Numbered from the stretch's first letter, positions 1-12,003 are shown. The stretch: DNA of 64,000 bases from Sipunculus nudus (GCA_026874595.1 CM049317.1:30477901-30541900); one strand, 5' to 3'. A program made the numbers and translations. The notes: generated by a model not told the origin, from the sequence alone.

Positions 1-27
1 CAAAGTGTGCCTATATATAACTAAGTA

Positions 28-234
28 CAGGGGCGGATCTAGGATTTTGGCAAGGGAGGGGTTTATGGTTAAACCAAGGGACTAATTATACCCTTTAAAA
101 GGTCCACAAAACCTGACGGAGGGGTTTAGCCTTAAAAAACTGGGGAAAACACTGCAAAAAAAGGTAATTTTCTCTCGCGACGGGGGGGGGGGGGGGTTTA
201 GACCCCTTAAACCCCCCCTCTGGATCCGCCACTG
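28..234. mobile_element. MITE-like element with GGCGGATC terminal inverted repeats
   Basis: The left end reads CAGGGGCGGATCTAGG and the right end is the inverted CTGGATCCGCCACTG. The 5-bp sequence AAGTA lies directly outside both ends (23-27 and 235-239), as expected for a target-site duplication. The interior holds a run of 15 G (182-196) and no coding potential. A second copy is at 2101-2302 and a decayed one at 8455-8662. The superfamily is not assigned. Confidence 0.65.
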
Positions 235-239
235 AAGTA

Positions 240-2100
240 ACAAGTGTTTGTTATCTCAGTACCAACCTATACAAATGCTTGTAGTATGAGTTTAAAGCAC
301 TTTAGCTGTGCATGATCAAGAATGTCAAAAGTTGGCTATGGATTATCCAATGCTGACTGGCTGTACATTATCGCTGCAGATTATCAGAGCCTGTGCTGTT
401 GATGTTGTGAGCTGCCTAGACACTTTCTTAAGAAAATATTATAACCCTTTACCACATTGGGGGGGGGGGGGGTGTTACTGGAGAGTACAATAATGTATCT
501 AAAGTTGCTCTGACCAGGTGACCACTGACCATGTGTGACTGATATACATTGTTATTTAACCAATGCCAAAAGAACCACATGACTCATAACTGTGTAGTCT
601 AGTTATGACCAGATCTATGATAGCAAGAACTCCTGGACAGCATAGCCCAGTGGTCAGTTTACAGTACTGACCACAATGACCAAGGGGTCAGTTGTCATAT
701 CAAAGGGTCTGCTCACACCCACTGTGCCAGCCACTTAGGAGCTGGCAGCCACCTGCAGTACTGGCAGATTCCCCTGGTCAGGACTGACCCTGTGATGGGT
801 AGGATGCTACAGCTTATCAGGGCCCCATAGTGACACTCTCTGCAGGTGACCTCATTGACCTTGTATCTGGTTTCACCACCACCCTTACAATCTTGATCAG
901 TCTATCCTAATAGACCAATGCCTTCAATTATTTAAAACTTTTCGTGGTTGAAATAAATTATACATTTATATATATATGGCTCCAAAAGTACACTATGGAA
1001 CTAGTGGATATTAAGACTTTTAATCTGATGTGTTTAAAAATGTTCCTGTATATATCCTACAACAAGATTAACCTGAAGATGTAAGATTAACTAAATGGGG
1101 TAAAATACACATACTAAAATAGTATTTTTAATACACTTGGAAGATGAGAGTGAAGGTCAGAGGTCAATCTCCAATAAAGCACCTGATTCCCTGAGGTAAA
1201 ATTATACATTAGTGTTTGATTATGTGAATATGAAATAATGAAACTGAGCATTTCCAAATAGAATTTTAATATAACATTCTCCGTCTTATCAATAAAAGTT
1301 GATGAAAAAATATTTGTATTTATATGTCCATGGTTTTGTTTTGTCTTGACCAAGTATGTTTGTATCAGTGTGATAAATGAGTCATGTAGTACATATATAT
1401 GTACCTTTCACTGCAGATTATTCTTTTACATTACCTGAGTACTCATATTTCTTACATGGCTCTGCTGAAAGCCACTCTTGACCGTTTTAGTTTATGACAA
1501 TGTAAGACACCATACCTCGTGCTATGATAATTATCATGACACTTTATTCATGATAGTTGATGTTTAACACTATTGACTGGCAGAAAACCAAACTTCCCCA
1601 CATAAAAGGTAACCCTAAATTTATAAATATAAATTATTTACAAACAATCTGCCCATCAGATGCATATCCAACTACATGTAGTGACATTTTACCTGACATG
1701 CCTGTATGGTACTTTGATATATAAATAAAGTTTACCAAATCTTGTCAAAAGTGTCTATGATACATGGACCTCTGACAATATATATCTGAGTGAATCAGAC
1801 TCTGTATTGTGATGTATCTTTGGACAGCTACTCAGCCCTAATACAAAATTATGTATCTGTCACAACAAAACTAAACTGTTCATCTCCAGTAAACACATAA
1901 CTATATTTGTAATATATTATAATGAACAAAAACAAAAGGTACCAGTACACATGTATCCTCAGAAGAGCAAACTGATTTAATTATCAAACTTTGTGAGGTG
2001 GCTTAATTGAAAGAAAAGGGTACTGGTATTAATGATTTAAAGCAATTTTTGCTTATGATTTATTTTAAGTGAACACTCCTATTACTGGTATATGTGAGTA
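240..2100. other. Intergenic, no gene seen
   Basis: AT-rich sequence with only short chance reading frames. It holds a G14 run (459-472) and short TA tracts. No RNA gene or clear repeat was recognised. Confidence 0.5.
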
Positions 2101-2302
2101 CAGGGGCGGATCTAGGATTTTGGACAGGGGAAGGTTCAGCGCAGAAGGATAAAAGACAAAAAGAAATTCAAATAAAAATGTCCTCTGGTCCGGAAGGAGG
2201 GGGTCCAGGTCCCAAAATCTGGTCTGAAACCTTGTAAAAAGGTTAGTTCAGCTCAAAAAGAAGAGAGGGGGTTCAACACCCTGAACCCCCCCCCCCCCAC
2301 TG
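2101..2302. mobile_element. Second copy of the GGCGGATC MITE-like element
   Basis: Starts with the same CAGGGGCGGATCTAGGATTT as the copy at 28-234 and ends in C13 followed by ACTG; most of the right inverted repeat is lost. The interior is G-rich. No convincing target duplication remains. Confidence 0.55.
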
Positions 2303-3103
2303 ATTTATATATATATTCCAAATTAGCTTATAGTGTTAAATGTTATCCATCAACTATTGCTACATTCCTCTACAAAAACAAGTAATTAAAATTAAAAAAA
2401 ACTGATTGCCATATAAACCTGGAATTATATCTGCACATAAGTAAAACATGTTTAGTTTTATAGGTCATGTTATAAAAAAATAAAATTTTCTATAATAGGG
2501 TCAAATTATACCATGACCTTTTGATACTATTGATACTAATACTAACACACGTGAAGCTAGAGTTGACATATTTATCAATATCCGACTTGAGGTGTACAAC
2601 AATCAGCACATCACCTACTCACTGGCTGATTGTTTTATCTCGTTTACAATGTGTTAATGACTTTATCGTGTTTACACAGCCCCAGTGACCACAGCGAGAT
2701 GCAGTCACACCCTAACTGGCTCAGCCTGGCGAAAGTTGTGTACATGGGCCGGTGGGGAAACCAACTCTGTCCAGTTACCAACTGGCCCTGAAATACGCTC
2801 ATTAAGAACTTTACAACCCACAGAAAGCATAACCACAAATGTTGATAAAATCTACAGTTGTCAAGGTCGAATATTATCGTTTTAAGATGCATTTTTGAAC
2901 TTAAAACTTTGCATATGTGACCAGCGAAATCTTGTTATTTTACTTCGCAAGTACTGATATGGAGGGGCCCGTTTACGCTCCACGCCGCTTCAACTATTTT
3001 ACGAAATTACCACGTACAGTTTACGGTTTTTTATAAGATTCAATCAGTACAAACGTTCTAGGGTATTTATAATCTTTCAAAGTGTACATTTATATGAACT
3101 TAC
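2303..3103. other. Unassigned region, possible minus-strand transcription
   Basis: Reading frames of 66 codons (+) and 82 codons (-) overlap at 2644-2892, and neither resembles a family I recognise. A short perfect inverted repeat, CCAGTT-acc-AACTGG, lies near 2770-2790. If the putative promoter at 3104-3260 is real, this stretch would be the first intron or a later exon of that minus-strand transcript. No function is claimed. Confidence 0.2.
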
Positions 3104-3260
3104 CTGAAATCGTGAGCTCGTAAGCTTAGTGAATTCCAATACTGGATAGCTTTCCCCACAGGTCACTCTGAAAGCGGAAACGCAACGGGCTTTGCATATT
3201 CATGCCTCAGGGAGCAGAAGTGCGCAGGCGCACTGGGTCAAAACACAGGTGCGCTGAACC
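3104..3260 (-). promoter_or_regulatory. Putative minus-strand promoter and first exon
   Basis: A locally GC-richer patch carries TGCGCAGGCGCAC at 3221-3233, a close match to the NRF1 site typical of TATA-less housekeeping promoters. On the minus strand, about 120 bases downstream, the sequence reads CAG|GTAAGTTC with the exon edge at 3104, a near-consensus splice donor. An NRF1-like site followed by a strong donor is what a non-coding first exon of a leftward gene would look like. No coding continuation was identified inside the window. Confidence 0.3.
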
Positions 3261-3894
3261 CTAGGGGTCGTCTCAAAAGTGGCAAAATATTTTGGGTTCA
3301 CCTATTCCTTGGTGAGGTAAAGATTAATAGTCAATTTAATTCAGCTGCTTTTTATTCTGACATAGATAACATTTTCCAACGTTTTACAGAGGCTAGTTAT
3401 TTTTAACAGGCGATATTCCTTTAATATATAACGACCTGGTTTCCAAGAGAGTTAATTAAATTGATTGAATACCAAGTAAATAAATAATCAATGTAACGCA
3501 AAAAACCCGGCAAATCTTGATCTTCACCGAGCCTAGCCATCGCATTTTAAAATAAGCTCTAATTATTTAAGCTGCATTTGTGGACAGACCAAGAAATAAT
3601 TTAAAGTAATTATACAGAAAATTCATATTACTTGAAATCTAAATAATAAAATTTAAGAGATATAATCCCTATTAAAGTTTAGCTGAATTGTTAATAATTC
3701 CCCAAAGGTGGTGCTACTAAAATTAAATTATTTAATGATAGAACTATTTTTTTTTCTCCAGATGTTTAAATATGAATCAAAGTTATAATCTTGATTAAGA
3801 GCCATACTGTAATTTGTTCCGCCAGGTGTCCCCACTTACTGTCGTACTGTCTGGCCTCGAAGTAATTCATCAAAGCTGAATGAGGGAGCGAAGC
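3261..3894. other. Intergenic, no gene seen
   Basis: AT-rich sequence without recognisable coding, RNA or repeat signal. Confidence 0.4.
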
Positions 3895-3898
3895 TTAA

Positions 3899-4338
3899 AG
3901 GTGCCCAATCATCTGCCTTTTAAAAAATAATTTGTGTGATTCCTCTGTGTATATATTAATGATCTAAGGGTAATTCTGCTTGTGAAAGCCCTAATAGGGC
4001 CTTCGTAAAGGGTGTGTGAACTTCTTTATCAACAACACAGCAATGTTGACAAACGTAAAAACATGTTACCTAAGGTGGAAGGTTGCATATATGTGATGGA
4101 AGAAAGGTCACATTTTGCAAAAAGCCATTGGCAAAGCTCTGGCTAATCTGACTTGCTGCCAGATGCCCTTGTTGAATTTGTTTTGATTATTTTGGCGGGC
4201 ACCACATATTATAAACCGGTTTATATAATCAAAACAAGTAGCCTGTGTGCGGTGATATCCATGTTTTCTGGACTATTTTTATGAAAGCCCTAAGGGATTA
4301 CCTTAGGTTATAAAGGTCAGATAGGTGATTGGGCCCCT
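3899..4338. mobile_element. 440-bp MITE flanked by TTAA
   Basis: Left end AGGTGCCCAATCATCTG and inverted right end AGGGGCCCAATCACCT form an imperfect terminal inverted repeat. TTAA lies immediately outside both ends (3895-3898, 4339-4342), the target duplication used by piggyBac-type elements. There is no reading frame of note. The outer bases differ from the usual piggyBac CCC start, so the superfamily is inferred from the TTAA only. Confidence 0.5.
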
Positions 4339-4342
4339 TTAA

Positions 4343-5494
4343 CCAAACCGCTAATTCAATTGGAATGGCATCAGACTTGATGCAGTGCGAACTTAGTTCA
4401 AAGACGTTTACGGGAGGGCGTTACTGCCAAATTGCACTTCACTTTTTCATGCAAAAATCTCTGGGGACTAGCTCCTCATTATGATAATAGCTTGAAATAT
4501 GGTACCTGATAAAACTAGCTGCACAGACAGAAACTGTGAACATCAAGTTACCAGCTTACTTACTTCAACGAGCCCTGGAGATTCGAGTAGGGACAACGTG
4601 GTTTGCAATGCGTGTGGTATACGTGATAAAAAAAAACAAAAAAACATATGATCTAGCCCAAAGCTTCCGTGCTCTTTCTTGCGCTTCGTTTCCCTTCGCT
4701 GAGAAACATATATACATATACGCCGCATAATAATGCAGTTACGTGTGATCTTATTAAGTGTCCTTTTTAATGTTGGAAACGTCCTTGTGGGGGGGGGGGG
4801 GGTATCAATAAATAATTTAAGGTTACATGCTTTTAACACCCATGTGGCTTGAGTTTCCTATAATCGCACATTTTACATTCTCCACACCAGAGAAGACGTT
4901 GGAGCTAGGGTGCTAGTTTAAGTGGATTTGTGTCTAGCTAATTATTAACTTGCGTAAGAATTCTATATATAGTGTACACCTGTTACACGTCTATGGATAT
5001 TTCCAATTGTAGTTCATTACGTGAGCCTATATAAACAGGTATACCGCGCGTGAACTGCCTCAAGTGTTCTTGAGTTTACCTGTTCTAGAGTGTTGCATCA
5101 CATTACATTATACATTACATTGTGTTAAATCTGTTTACACAATGTGCCATTTTCTTCCGCCATTGCTGAATCACATATACCGTTTACTTACACAAAGTTG
5201 ACGTAAAAAAATCATAAAAAAAAAACAATATTAAAAAAGATATATAACTATTATCATAAAAGGTTATATTTTTCATTATCAACGTGCACGCCAAGTATGT
5301 GTCCGTTACACATCTGATTAACACCAACTGGAGGAACGTTTATTTTTGTTTATTAATTTTGGTGCTAAACAAACTCGTGTATACTGTGTATAATATATGC
5401 AGCCGCCATTTGCAGCGTGTCTTAACGTGTAAGTCTTATTGTCGGGTATAGATACCTTTTCCTGGGTATTCTATCACAATACAAATAAAGTAAA
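4343..5494. other. Intergenic, no gene seen
   Basis: AT-rich, with a G14 run at 4789-4802. Overlapping reading frames at 4536-4839 look like chance. Confidence 0.4.
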
Positions 5495-5765
5495 AACTGG
5501 AAAACCTGCATTCCAAGGAATGCAAGCCTCCGCCATGAGGGGGAGGGGTTCCTGATTGTGGGATGCTCCTAGACCTGTGTTTGCATTTTCTTATATTCTC
5601 AGGTTCATTAGTGCATAAGTGACCGAACATTTGTGAATATTCCTTTATGATGTTCCTGAATCCGGATCATGTGAAGTATCCACACTAAAATGCAATCGAT
5701 TCTTCATTGGCCCATTCACGCATACCTTTTAGGCACCGAGGCTGTAATGTATTTCTTTTTAATTT
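5495..5765. repeat. Dispersed repeat family C, copy 1
   Basis: Contains CATTCCAAGGAATGCAAGCC, then GTGCATAAGTGAC, GTGAATATTCC and TTCTTCATTGGCCCATTC in that order. The same order recurs at 5940-6150 (partial) and 41110-41430 (intron 17 of ALIX). ATTCCAAGGAAT is close to a perfect palindrome. It is non-coding and its class is unknown. Confidence 0.6.
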
Positions 5766-5939
5766 GTCAGCTTTATTCCTATTGAAGCTCCGTGGAAGGG
5801 GCAACTTTAAGATGCTCTGGGAACTGAGAGTCGACATCCACATACCAAAGTTCTACTTCTAGGCGCTCGACCGTGAGCTGAACAGGTGCGTCGCGCACGA
5901 GGCACTACCCTGTTTGGATTCACTTACTTTTTGGCCTAT

Positions 5940-6150
5940 ACTTTTTCCCTTGTTCACTCGTGCATAAGTGACTGCGCATTTTTGAATATTTCTTGATGAC
6001 ATCCTGAATCGGGAGAAGATGCTGGATCCACACCAAAACGTAAGCAATTCTTCTTTTGCCCATTCCTGAAATGCCCTGAAAATTCCATGATATTCCATTA
6101 ATGATTGCTTTATTTATGCTTTGAACAATCACACACACACACACACTCAT
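5940..6150. repeat. Dispersed repeat family C, copy 2 (partial)
   Basis: Shares the motifs GTGCATAAGTGACTG, GAATATTTCTTGATGACAT and CAATTCTTCTTTTGCCCATTCC with copies 1 and 3 and ends in a (CA)n tract at about 6129-6146. The 5' part seen in the other copies is missing. Confidence 0.5.
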
Positions 6151-6480
6151 GGGAATGAAAGCATATAATTATATACTCTCTTGATGGAGGCAATAACAAG
6201 ACGGAATTGGTGATGCATGTGTATGCTGAATTATACATATATTGTGTTCATAAGCATTTTCGTTATCCAAATTGCCATTATATGTTTAAACGAAATTGGT
6301 GCTTATGACGTGTTGGCTTTATTATTTGTCTGATAAAGTTGTTGTTTTTTATCAGTATATTTTATAGCCTACCGGACTTTCCCCTCTCTATAAACTGAAG
6401 AAATCATGCAGCTGCATAATTGCCCTACTTGTACACATACACAATATTACACATGCAAGTTCACAAAGGCATATATTTTT

Positions 6481-8401
6481 CAAGGCCCAGATTCAGATCA
6501 ATCGGCGATTGGTACCAAATCACGATCTATAGACAATGACCAGTCCAAACCCTGATCAGGATCTAAAGTTTATACTCAAAATCCTGGCCAGACTGTGAGT
6601 GGAAAAATACAAAAAAAACCTCTTAAGCATATACTTGTGAGTAAATTAAGGAAAATTTCACCTTAGTTCAGCATATTCATAAACAAATCTAATTTCTTCA
6701 TAAAAAATATTAATGCCGTTTCTAATACATATGGAGTTAGTTGAACAAGTGAATATTATATAAGTAGGACAGATTAACCTTCATGAAGAATGAATTAATG
6801 GAATAAAAGAATATTACTGCACCGTTTACGGCACAACCTATCTTTTGTAAAAATTGAAATATGTTAAACTTGATTGATTAAACATTTTTCCGGCTTGTAT
6901 TAAATATTATAGCTATATATACATTTATCTTGCATATATATATATTTTGAATATGCAAAAAATTATATTTATTTCAGTAGCATAACTAAGAAAACACAGT
7001 CAGTGCATTTTTTAAACTCAGAATGCAAAATTTACCAGGAAAACATCTATTTACTTTATGAAAATGTTTGTAATACAAAATTTATATTATTAGTAATACT
7101 GACAATAAATCACGTAATTGAAACATTACCTACATGAATCATGTTTGTATGAATCAAAATGATTAATCCTGTATTCAATACAAAGTTAAACGCGTTATAA
7201 ATATAAACACTTTTACATTATTTTGATAATTAAAATAGAGCCTTGCAACATGTGGACATAAGGTAGAAAGTTATAGATACAGTTATGAACTAGAATACCG
7301 TTAGTCGACAAGCGACTACGTGTATCCGCCGACATCAGAGTGGGCAGCAGGTGAAGTGAGGCATGGATTGAGTGGCAAGGGGAAATAGAGTGAGGTGTAT
7401 TGCATATTAGCATGGATGTCTTCAGCCAAAATGTGTATGTAGGTTGCGCCACCTACCACAAAATCCAGAGAGCTGTCCAAGTTGTATACATATGCAAAAT
7501 TTTAGGCAGATAAGTCAAACCACTACTTGTATATGAGTGATTTTATCCCAAAGCAGACAATCAGAAGGACGCTGTGCAAAAATTGTGGCAGGTGGCGCCA
7601 CCAATTTTGTGTATGATTAAGAGCCATGTGAAGTCTATACATATGCGAAATTTCAGGGGGATATGTCAAACCAGTCCTGAGATATAAGCCTGAATGTCTG
7701 TAGCGTAAACATAAATGTAGGTGGCGCCACCTGCCACAAAACCGAAAAAGCTATCCAAGATGTATAAACATACATAATTTTAGGCAGATATGTCAAACCA
7801 CTTCCGAGATATGAGTGATTTTATCCCAGGGCAGATAAACAGACGGACGCTGTGCAAAAATGGTTGCAGGTGGCGCCACCATTTTTAGTGTATGTTATAT
7901 AGCTATCCAAGGGCTACATTTGTGCAATAATTTTAGCCTGATCGGTCAAACGCTTCCCAAAAATGTGAGTTTATGTGTGGAAACAGACGCACAAATGGAC
8001 GCTGGGCAGAGAGGAAAGGTCAGAGGTCAACCAAAAATGAGGGCGCAGCCGTTCAGCACATGTGACCTGATCATAATTCAGAATTAAAAAAATTCTGCCC
8101 AGTGGTTACGGCGGCGGCGTCCGACTGAAAACATAGTATCCGCAAAACTCTATTTTGGCGGATACAATAAGACCAGGGCTATAGCCACAACCTTGAATTG
8201 ATTAGACAGGAAGTAATTATAGCTTTGTCATTAATTGGAGATAGGGATTAAGGCCGGACTGAATCACGATAGAGATCTTTTCTGGACCAATCAAAAGTTG
8301 GTCAAAACCAGATCCCGATCGAGATAAGGTCCAGTCTTAATTTCGATCGGGATTTGGTCTTTACCAATAGTTAATTGGTCCAGATCAGGAACTGGGCCTT
8401 G
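6481..8401. mobile_element. Long terminal-inverted-repeat element with nested insertion
   Basis: The left end starts CAAGGCCCAG and the right end finishes CTGGGCCTTG. Roughly 80-100 bp on each side correspond in inverted orientation, sharing landmarks such as GGTACCAAATC(A/C)CGATC and GACCAGTCC versus its inverse. No target duplication is evident and no transposase frame is present, so this is a non-autonomous or fold-back element. Family B copy 1 lies within it (7288-8166). Confidence 0.5.
7288..8166 (+). mobile_element. Tandem-core element, family B copy 1
   Basis: Starts AACTAGAATACCG with a short fold-back TAGTCG-acaag-CGACTA. The core has alternating half-units, each centred on GGTGGCGCCACC or a near match (about 7446, 7588, 7720, 7868), giving a dimer period near 280 bp. 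It closes with a 30-nt hairpin at 8136-8165, GTATCCGCAAAA-ctct-ATTTTGGCGGATAC. The hairpin arm is the inverse of TGTATCCGCC near the 5' end, a subterminal inverted repeat. Copies 2 and 3 lie at 48183-50050 and 55381-56970. Non-coding. Confidence 0.7.
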
Positions 8402-8454
8402 ACAGAATTCACATGCATATTCATGGAATGCAAATGCGTGTTGAAAGATATCTA

Positions 8455-8662
8455 GACGCGGATCTAGGGGAGGAGTCCAGCGGGTTCGGACACCCCCCCC
8501 CCCCTTTCAGCCAAGGCAACTCTTTTTAATGTGTTCAGACCAAGTTTTGGCGCCTGGATCCCCCTTATAACCGATCCATGACCTCGGGGCCATTTCTAGG
8601 TTTTGCCATATGTCCTCCTTGGTTGGTCACGCTTTTTCCTAAATCCTTGATCCGCTCCTAAT
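8455..8662. repeat. Decayed copy of the GGCGGATC MITE-like element
   Basis: Begins GCGGATCTAGG and ends CTTGATCCGCTCC in inverted orientation, with a C12 run (8493-8504) inside. The arrangement matches 28-234 but is more diverged. Confidence 0.4.
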
Positions 8663-9260
8663 TTCATGTGTACCGGTGAACTCCTCTTATTTTAATCTCA
8701 AACAAATATATGCAAATCGTTACAGTTCGGCTTACTTACAGTCCGCTAAGTTAAAACGGGGAATAGCTGTTAAGCTGATACGATTATACAATGCACGGAA
8801 TGCGGAAGACGCTTTGAGAGATTTCCTGTGCGCCGGCACGGCAACATGCATATTTTTTCTGAATACCATGCGGCACTGGCAAAAATGGCTGCATACAGGA
8901 ATTCGTTTTGTAGGATACGCATTCCGCATGTCGGATCTGCGCATGTGGAACCATACTTTACCTATTTAGACTAATTTAGTCAATACTGACTTTTATTAAT
9001 ATTCTACAATGCGGATCAGCTCTCTCTGCATATGGAATCTTAGCTTTTTACTCTATTTCGGACTGCCATCTGATGGCATTATCGGTAACTAAAGCGTGTT
9101 CCTGCCAGATATTATATTTGGCGCTGAAATAAATGTCTATTGATCTCAGTATAACCACTTGAAACATTTTCACCCAGAATAAGCTTAAGTATTGACTAAT
9201 ATTATATATAAACGATTCTACTTCCCTTTACATAAACAATGCCTTATGTACCTTCTGAAT
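8663..9260. other. Intergenic, no gene seen
   Basis: Overlapping + and - frames of 97 and 70 codons at 8676-8969 have no recognisable domain. Nothing else supported. Confidence 0.4.
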
Positions 9261-9300
9261 GGAGCAGTCATGAAGTCGAATCCACACCAACCGATTCTAA

Positions 9301-9412
9301 GTCAGAGTCCTTGAGTTTCGAGTCCAAGTCAGAGTCCTTGAGTTTCGAGTCCAAGTCAGAGTCCTTGAGTTTCGAGTCCAAGTCAGAGTCCTTGAGTTTC
9401 GAGTCCAAGTCA
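9301..9412 (+). repeat. 27-bp minisatellite, four perfect units
   Basis: Four identical 27-bp units (starting 9301, 9328, 9355, 9382) and part of a fifth. The period is divisible by three, so a frame stays open across the array and would encode repeated SESLSFESK. Because the frame (9239-9475) consists almost only of repeat and similar GAGTCC/GAGTCCGAG runs occur nearby (9425-9455, 10203-10239, 11994-12055), I treat it as non-coding. Confidence 0.8.
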
Positions 9413-10229
9413 ATCCTCTTTGAGTCCGAGTTATTTGAAACACGAGTCCGAGTCCAATATAACTCTCGTTATTAAAAGAAATTTAAAATTTGAGTTTATC
9501 ATGCGTGGGTTTATACAGTTAGCTTCCGATGCAGGGGTAAAACTGGATAAAGTCGGTTTCATCCCCTCAGGTCCACTTGTTTTTTGCTATGAAAATTTGT
9601 ATTAGTTACATTTCAAGGGAAACAATTATAGTGTAGAGAATCAAAGGACCTTATTTTCAACAAGATAACTAAATACCTACCTTACACCTTATTTATGAAA
9701 CAGAATTGTTTGAAAATATGAGAAATCAGTCAACATTTTACAATAGCCTATATTAGACCCATGGCACTGATGGCGGTCAGGTTCATCGGTTACATGCAAA
9801 ACAGCCTCAGTTGACAGCTGCTGATTAGATGATGTCATGCAAACACTTTAAATTATATAACCAGCAAAAACAAAGATGGTTACTAATGCAGGGATACATC
9901 ATGTCTGCCTGATCATTGTGGAGAGACTAAAAAGTTGTGAAACGTACACTTGGGATTTTTTGTAAAATTCTTAATTGCCACATTAGGTTGTTACTTCCAT
10001 ATGTAGTTTTCTAGGGATTTTATTAAAAAATATAAACTTTTAAGAAAATTTTCAAAATAAAAAGAGGTGATCAGTATGTGGTAAAACAGACTATAATAAG
10101 ACTTGGTCTCTTTTTGCAATATCCTATTATAGCAGTTCTCCTATGTGTATGTCTTGTGACTTTTATTACTGTACTTGAGATGAACTCGGCCTGATTTCTG
10201 GAGTCCTAAATTCCGAGTCCGAGTATAGG
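9413..10229. other. Intergenic, GAGTCC-type degenerate repeats at both ends
   Basis: GAGTCCGAGT-type simple repeats occur at 9420-9455 and 10203-10239. The AT-rich middle has no supported gene. Confidence 0.4.
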
Positions 10230-10239
10230 TCCGAGTCCA

Positions 10240-11993
10240 TTTATTATGTCCGAGTTTATTAATGAATTTTATAGCATGTTATCAATATCTAATCAAGAAG
10301 GAATTTACATTGACCACTTTCTACCTAATGTTATGACATTGTTATTTGCAGATGACATTGTTAATTTTGGAGATACAGTAGGAAGACTACAAAAACAGAT
10401 TAACCAGTTACAAATATTTTGCTGCAGATATGGTATGAAAATTAATTTAGACAAAACTAAAATCATGGTTTTTAGGAGAGGAGGTATTACTAAAAAAACA
10501 GAAAAATGGTATTTAAAGGTAAACCAATAAATCTTGTTTCTCAGTGTAAACATTTGGGCATTACCTTTACTTCTAAACTGTCATGTCATAGGTCACAACA
10601 ACAGCAAGCTCTGCAGGCAGCAAAGGCAGTGCAAGTAATCAAGAACTTTAATCAACATAATAATTTAACAGTGAAGCAAGTTTTTAAGCTATTTGATAGC
10701 ATGGTAGCACCAATATTAATGTATGAGAGCGAGCTATGGGGACATAGTAAATCAGAAATAATAGAAAGGGTTCTTTATAAATTTTGCAAATATATATTAA
10801 ATGTTGGAAGCACTACTCCAAATGCAGCTGTCTTAGGAGATTGTGGACGTTTTCCTTTATTTCTGACATATTCAGTTCAGTGCATTAAATACTGGTTAAG
10901 GTTGCTGCATATGGAAGAGGCAAGATATCCAAGACGTTTATATATTTTATTAAGGAAACTTGATGAAAATGGTAAATCAACATGGGTAACAGGAGTGAAA
11001 TCTTTACTTTTTCAGACTGGTATTGGTTTTATATGGATGGCTCAAGAAGTCGGTGATTGTAACTGGTTTATAAGTTGTTTTAAAGAAAGACTGATAGATA
11101 TGGCACAACAAAACTGGAGTAGTGATGTAAAGTCAAGTAATAAGTTACAGTATTATGGTCTTTTCAAATCCATGTTGAATGTTGAAAAATAGATCAGTTG
11201 TGTATCTAATAAATACCACAAAACCGCATTAGCTAAATTTAGATGTTCAGATCACAAGTTACAAATAGAAACAGGACGACAGAATGGCTTGGATAGAGAA
11301 GAAAGAGTCTGTAAATATTGTATAAGGTATGGTTTTAACATTATAGAAGATGAGAGTCACTTCCTGTTGGAATGTCCTTTATATAAGGAATTATGGTTTA
11401 AATATTTTGAAAAAGATATCCAAGAGTCAAAAGAATATAATTTTAAAAAGATATTGAAATCAGAAAATACATGTGAAATAACTAAACTAGCTGCTTATGT
11501 ATATCATGCTTTCAGTTTAAGGAAATCAACAATAGGAGACTGATCAATCTGCATTTTGTGTATTATGTATCTTATAATGTTTGTAAAACTATACTTTAAC
11601 TTAATATTTCAGCCACCAGAATACCATATGTGAGTATATTGTATGAATTTTTAGGCATATATGTATCCGTATTATTTTCTAATTATTGAGTTTTTTTCTG
11701 TTTGTATGTTTTGTTTTGTTGCTTATTTGTATTTTTTTATTTTATTATTTTAATTTATTATTTTTATTTATTTATTTATTTATTTTTTCTTGATTTGATT
11801 TGATTAATTATTTAATTTTTTTTCACTTTTTTCTCACCTTTTTTTTTACGTTATTACTATTCATAATTTATTTTAACTGCTTCGTTCAGTAACGCAGTTG
11901 TTTGAAATTGAATGGTACATATGTACCACATGAATGTTGGAACTTTGGGCCTGAGGCCTTGTTTTCCTGAATAAACTGTTTTCTGTTTCTGTT
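10240..11993 (+). mobile_element. 5'-truncated non-LTR retrotransposon (LINE)
   Basis: Carries the C-terminal half of a reverse-transcriptase polyprotein (10246-11543), then an AT-rich 3' UTR with long T-rich tracts, AATAAA near 11971 and a TTTCTG-type tail. The 10-bp sequence TCCGAGTCCA lies on both sides (10230-10239, 11994-12003). It fits a target-site duplication, although the surrounding GAGTCC repeats could create such a match by chance. Missing N-terminal endonuclease and RT parts are typical of incomplete reverse transcription. The exact LINE clade cannot be called by eye. Confidence 0.8.
10246..11543 (+). pseudogene. Reverse transcriptase fragment of the LINE, disrupted
   Basis: Frame 1 (10246-10530) contains LLFADDIV, the catalytic (F/Y)xDD box of reverse transcriptase, followed by GMKINLDKTKIMVF, the conserved stretch after it. 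Reading continues in frame 3 from about 10506 (a one-base shift near an A-rich stretch) through the thumb and C-terminal region. A TAG at 11190 interrupts it, after which the same frame resumes with FRCSDHKLQIETGR and a C-x2-C...H...C zinc-knuckle-like end (VCKYC, ESHFLLECPLY). The family normally carries an upstream endonuclease, absent here. With a frameshift, a stop and 5' truncation the copy cannot make a complete protein. Confidence 0.85.
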
Positions 11994-12003
11994 TCCGAGT
12001 CCA

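Noticed and set aside
8676-8969. 97-codon + frame with overlapping minus frame
   Set aside because: No start context, splice pattern or recognisable domain; likely chance.
9239-9475. Ser/Glu-rich repeat protein (SESLSFESK)
   Set aside because: The frame is open only because the minisatellite period is 27 bp; no conserved flanks, and similar GAGTCC repeats occur out of frame nearby.
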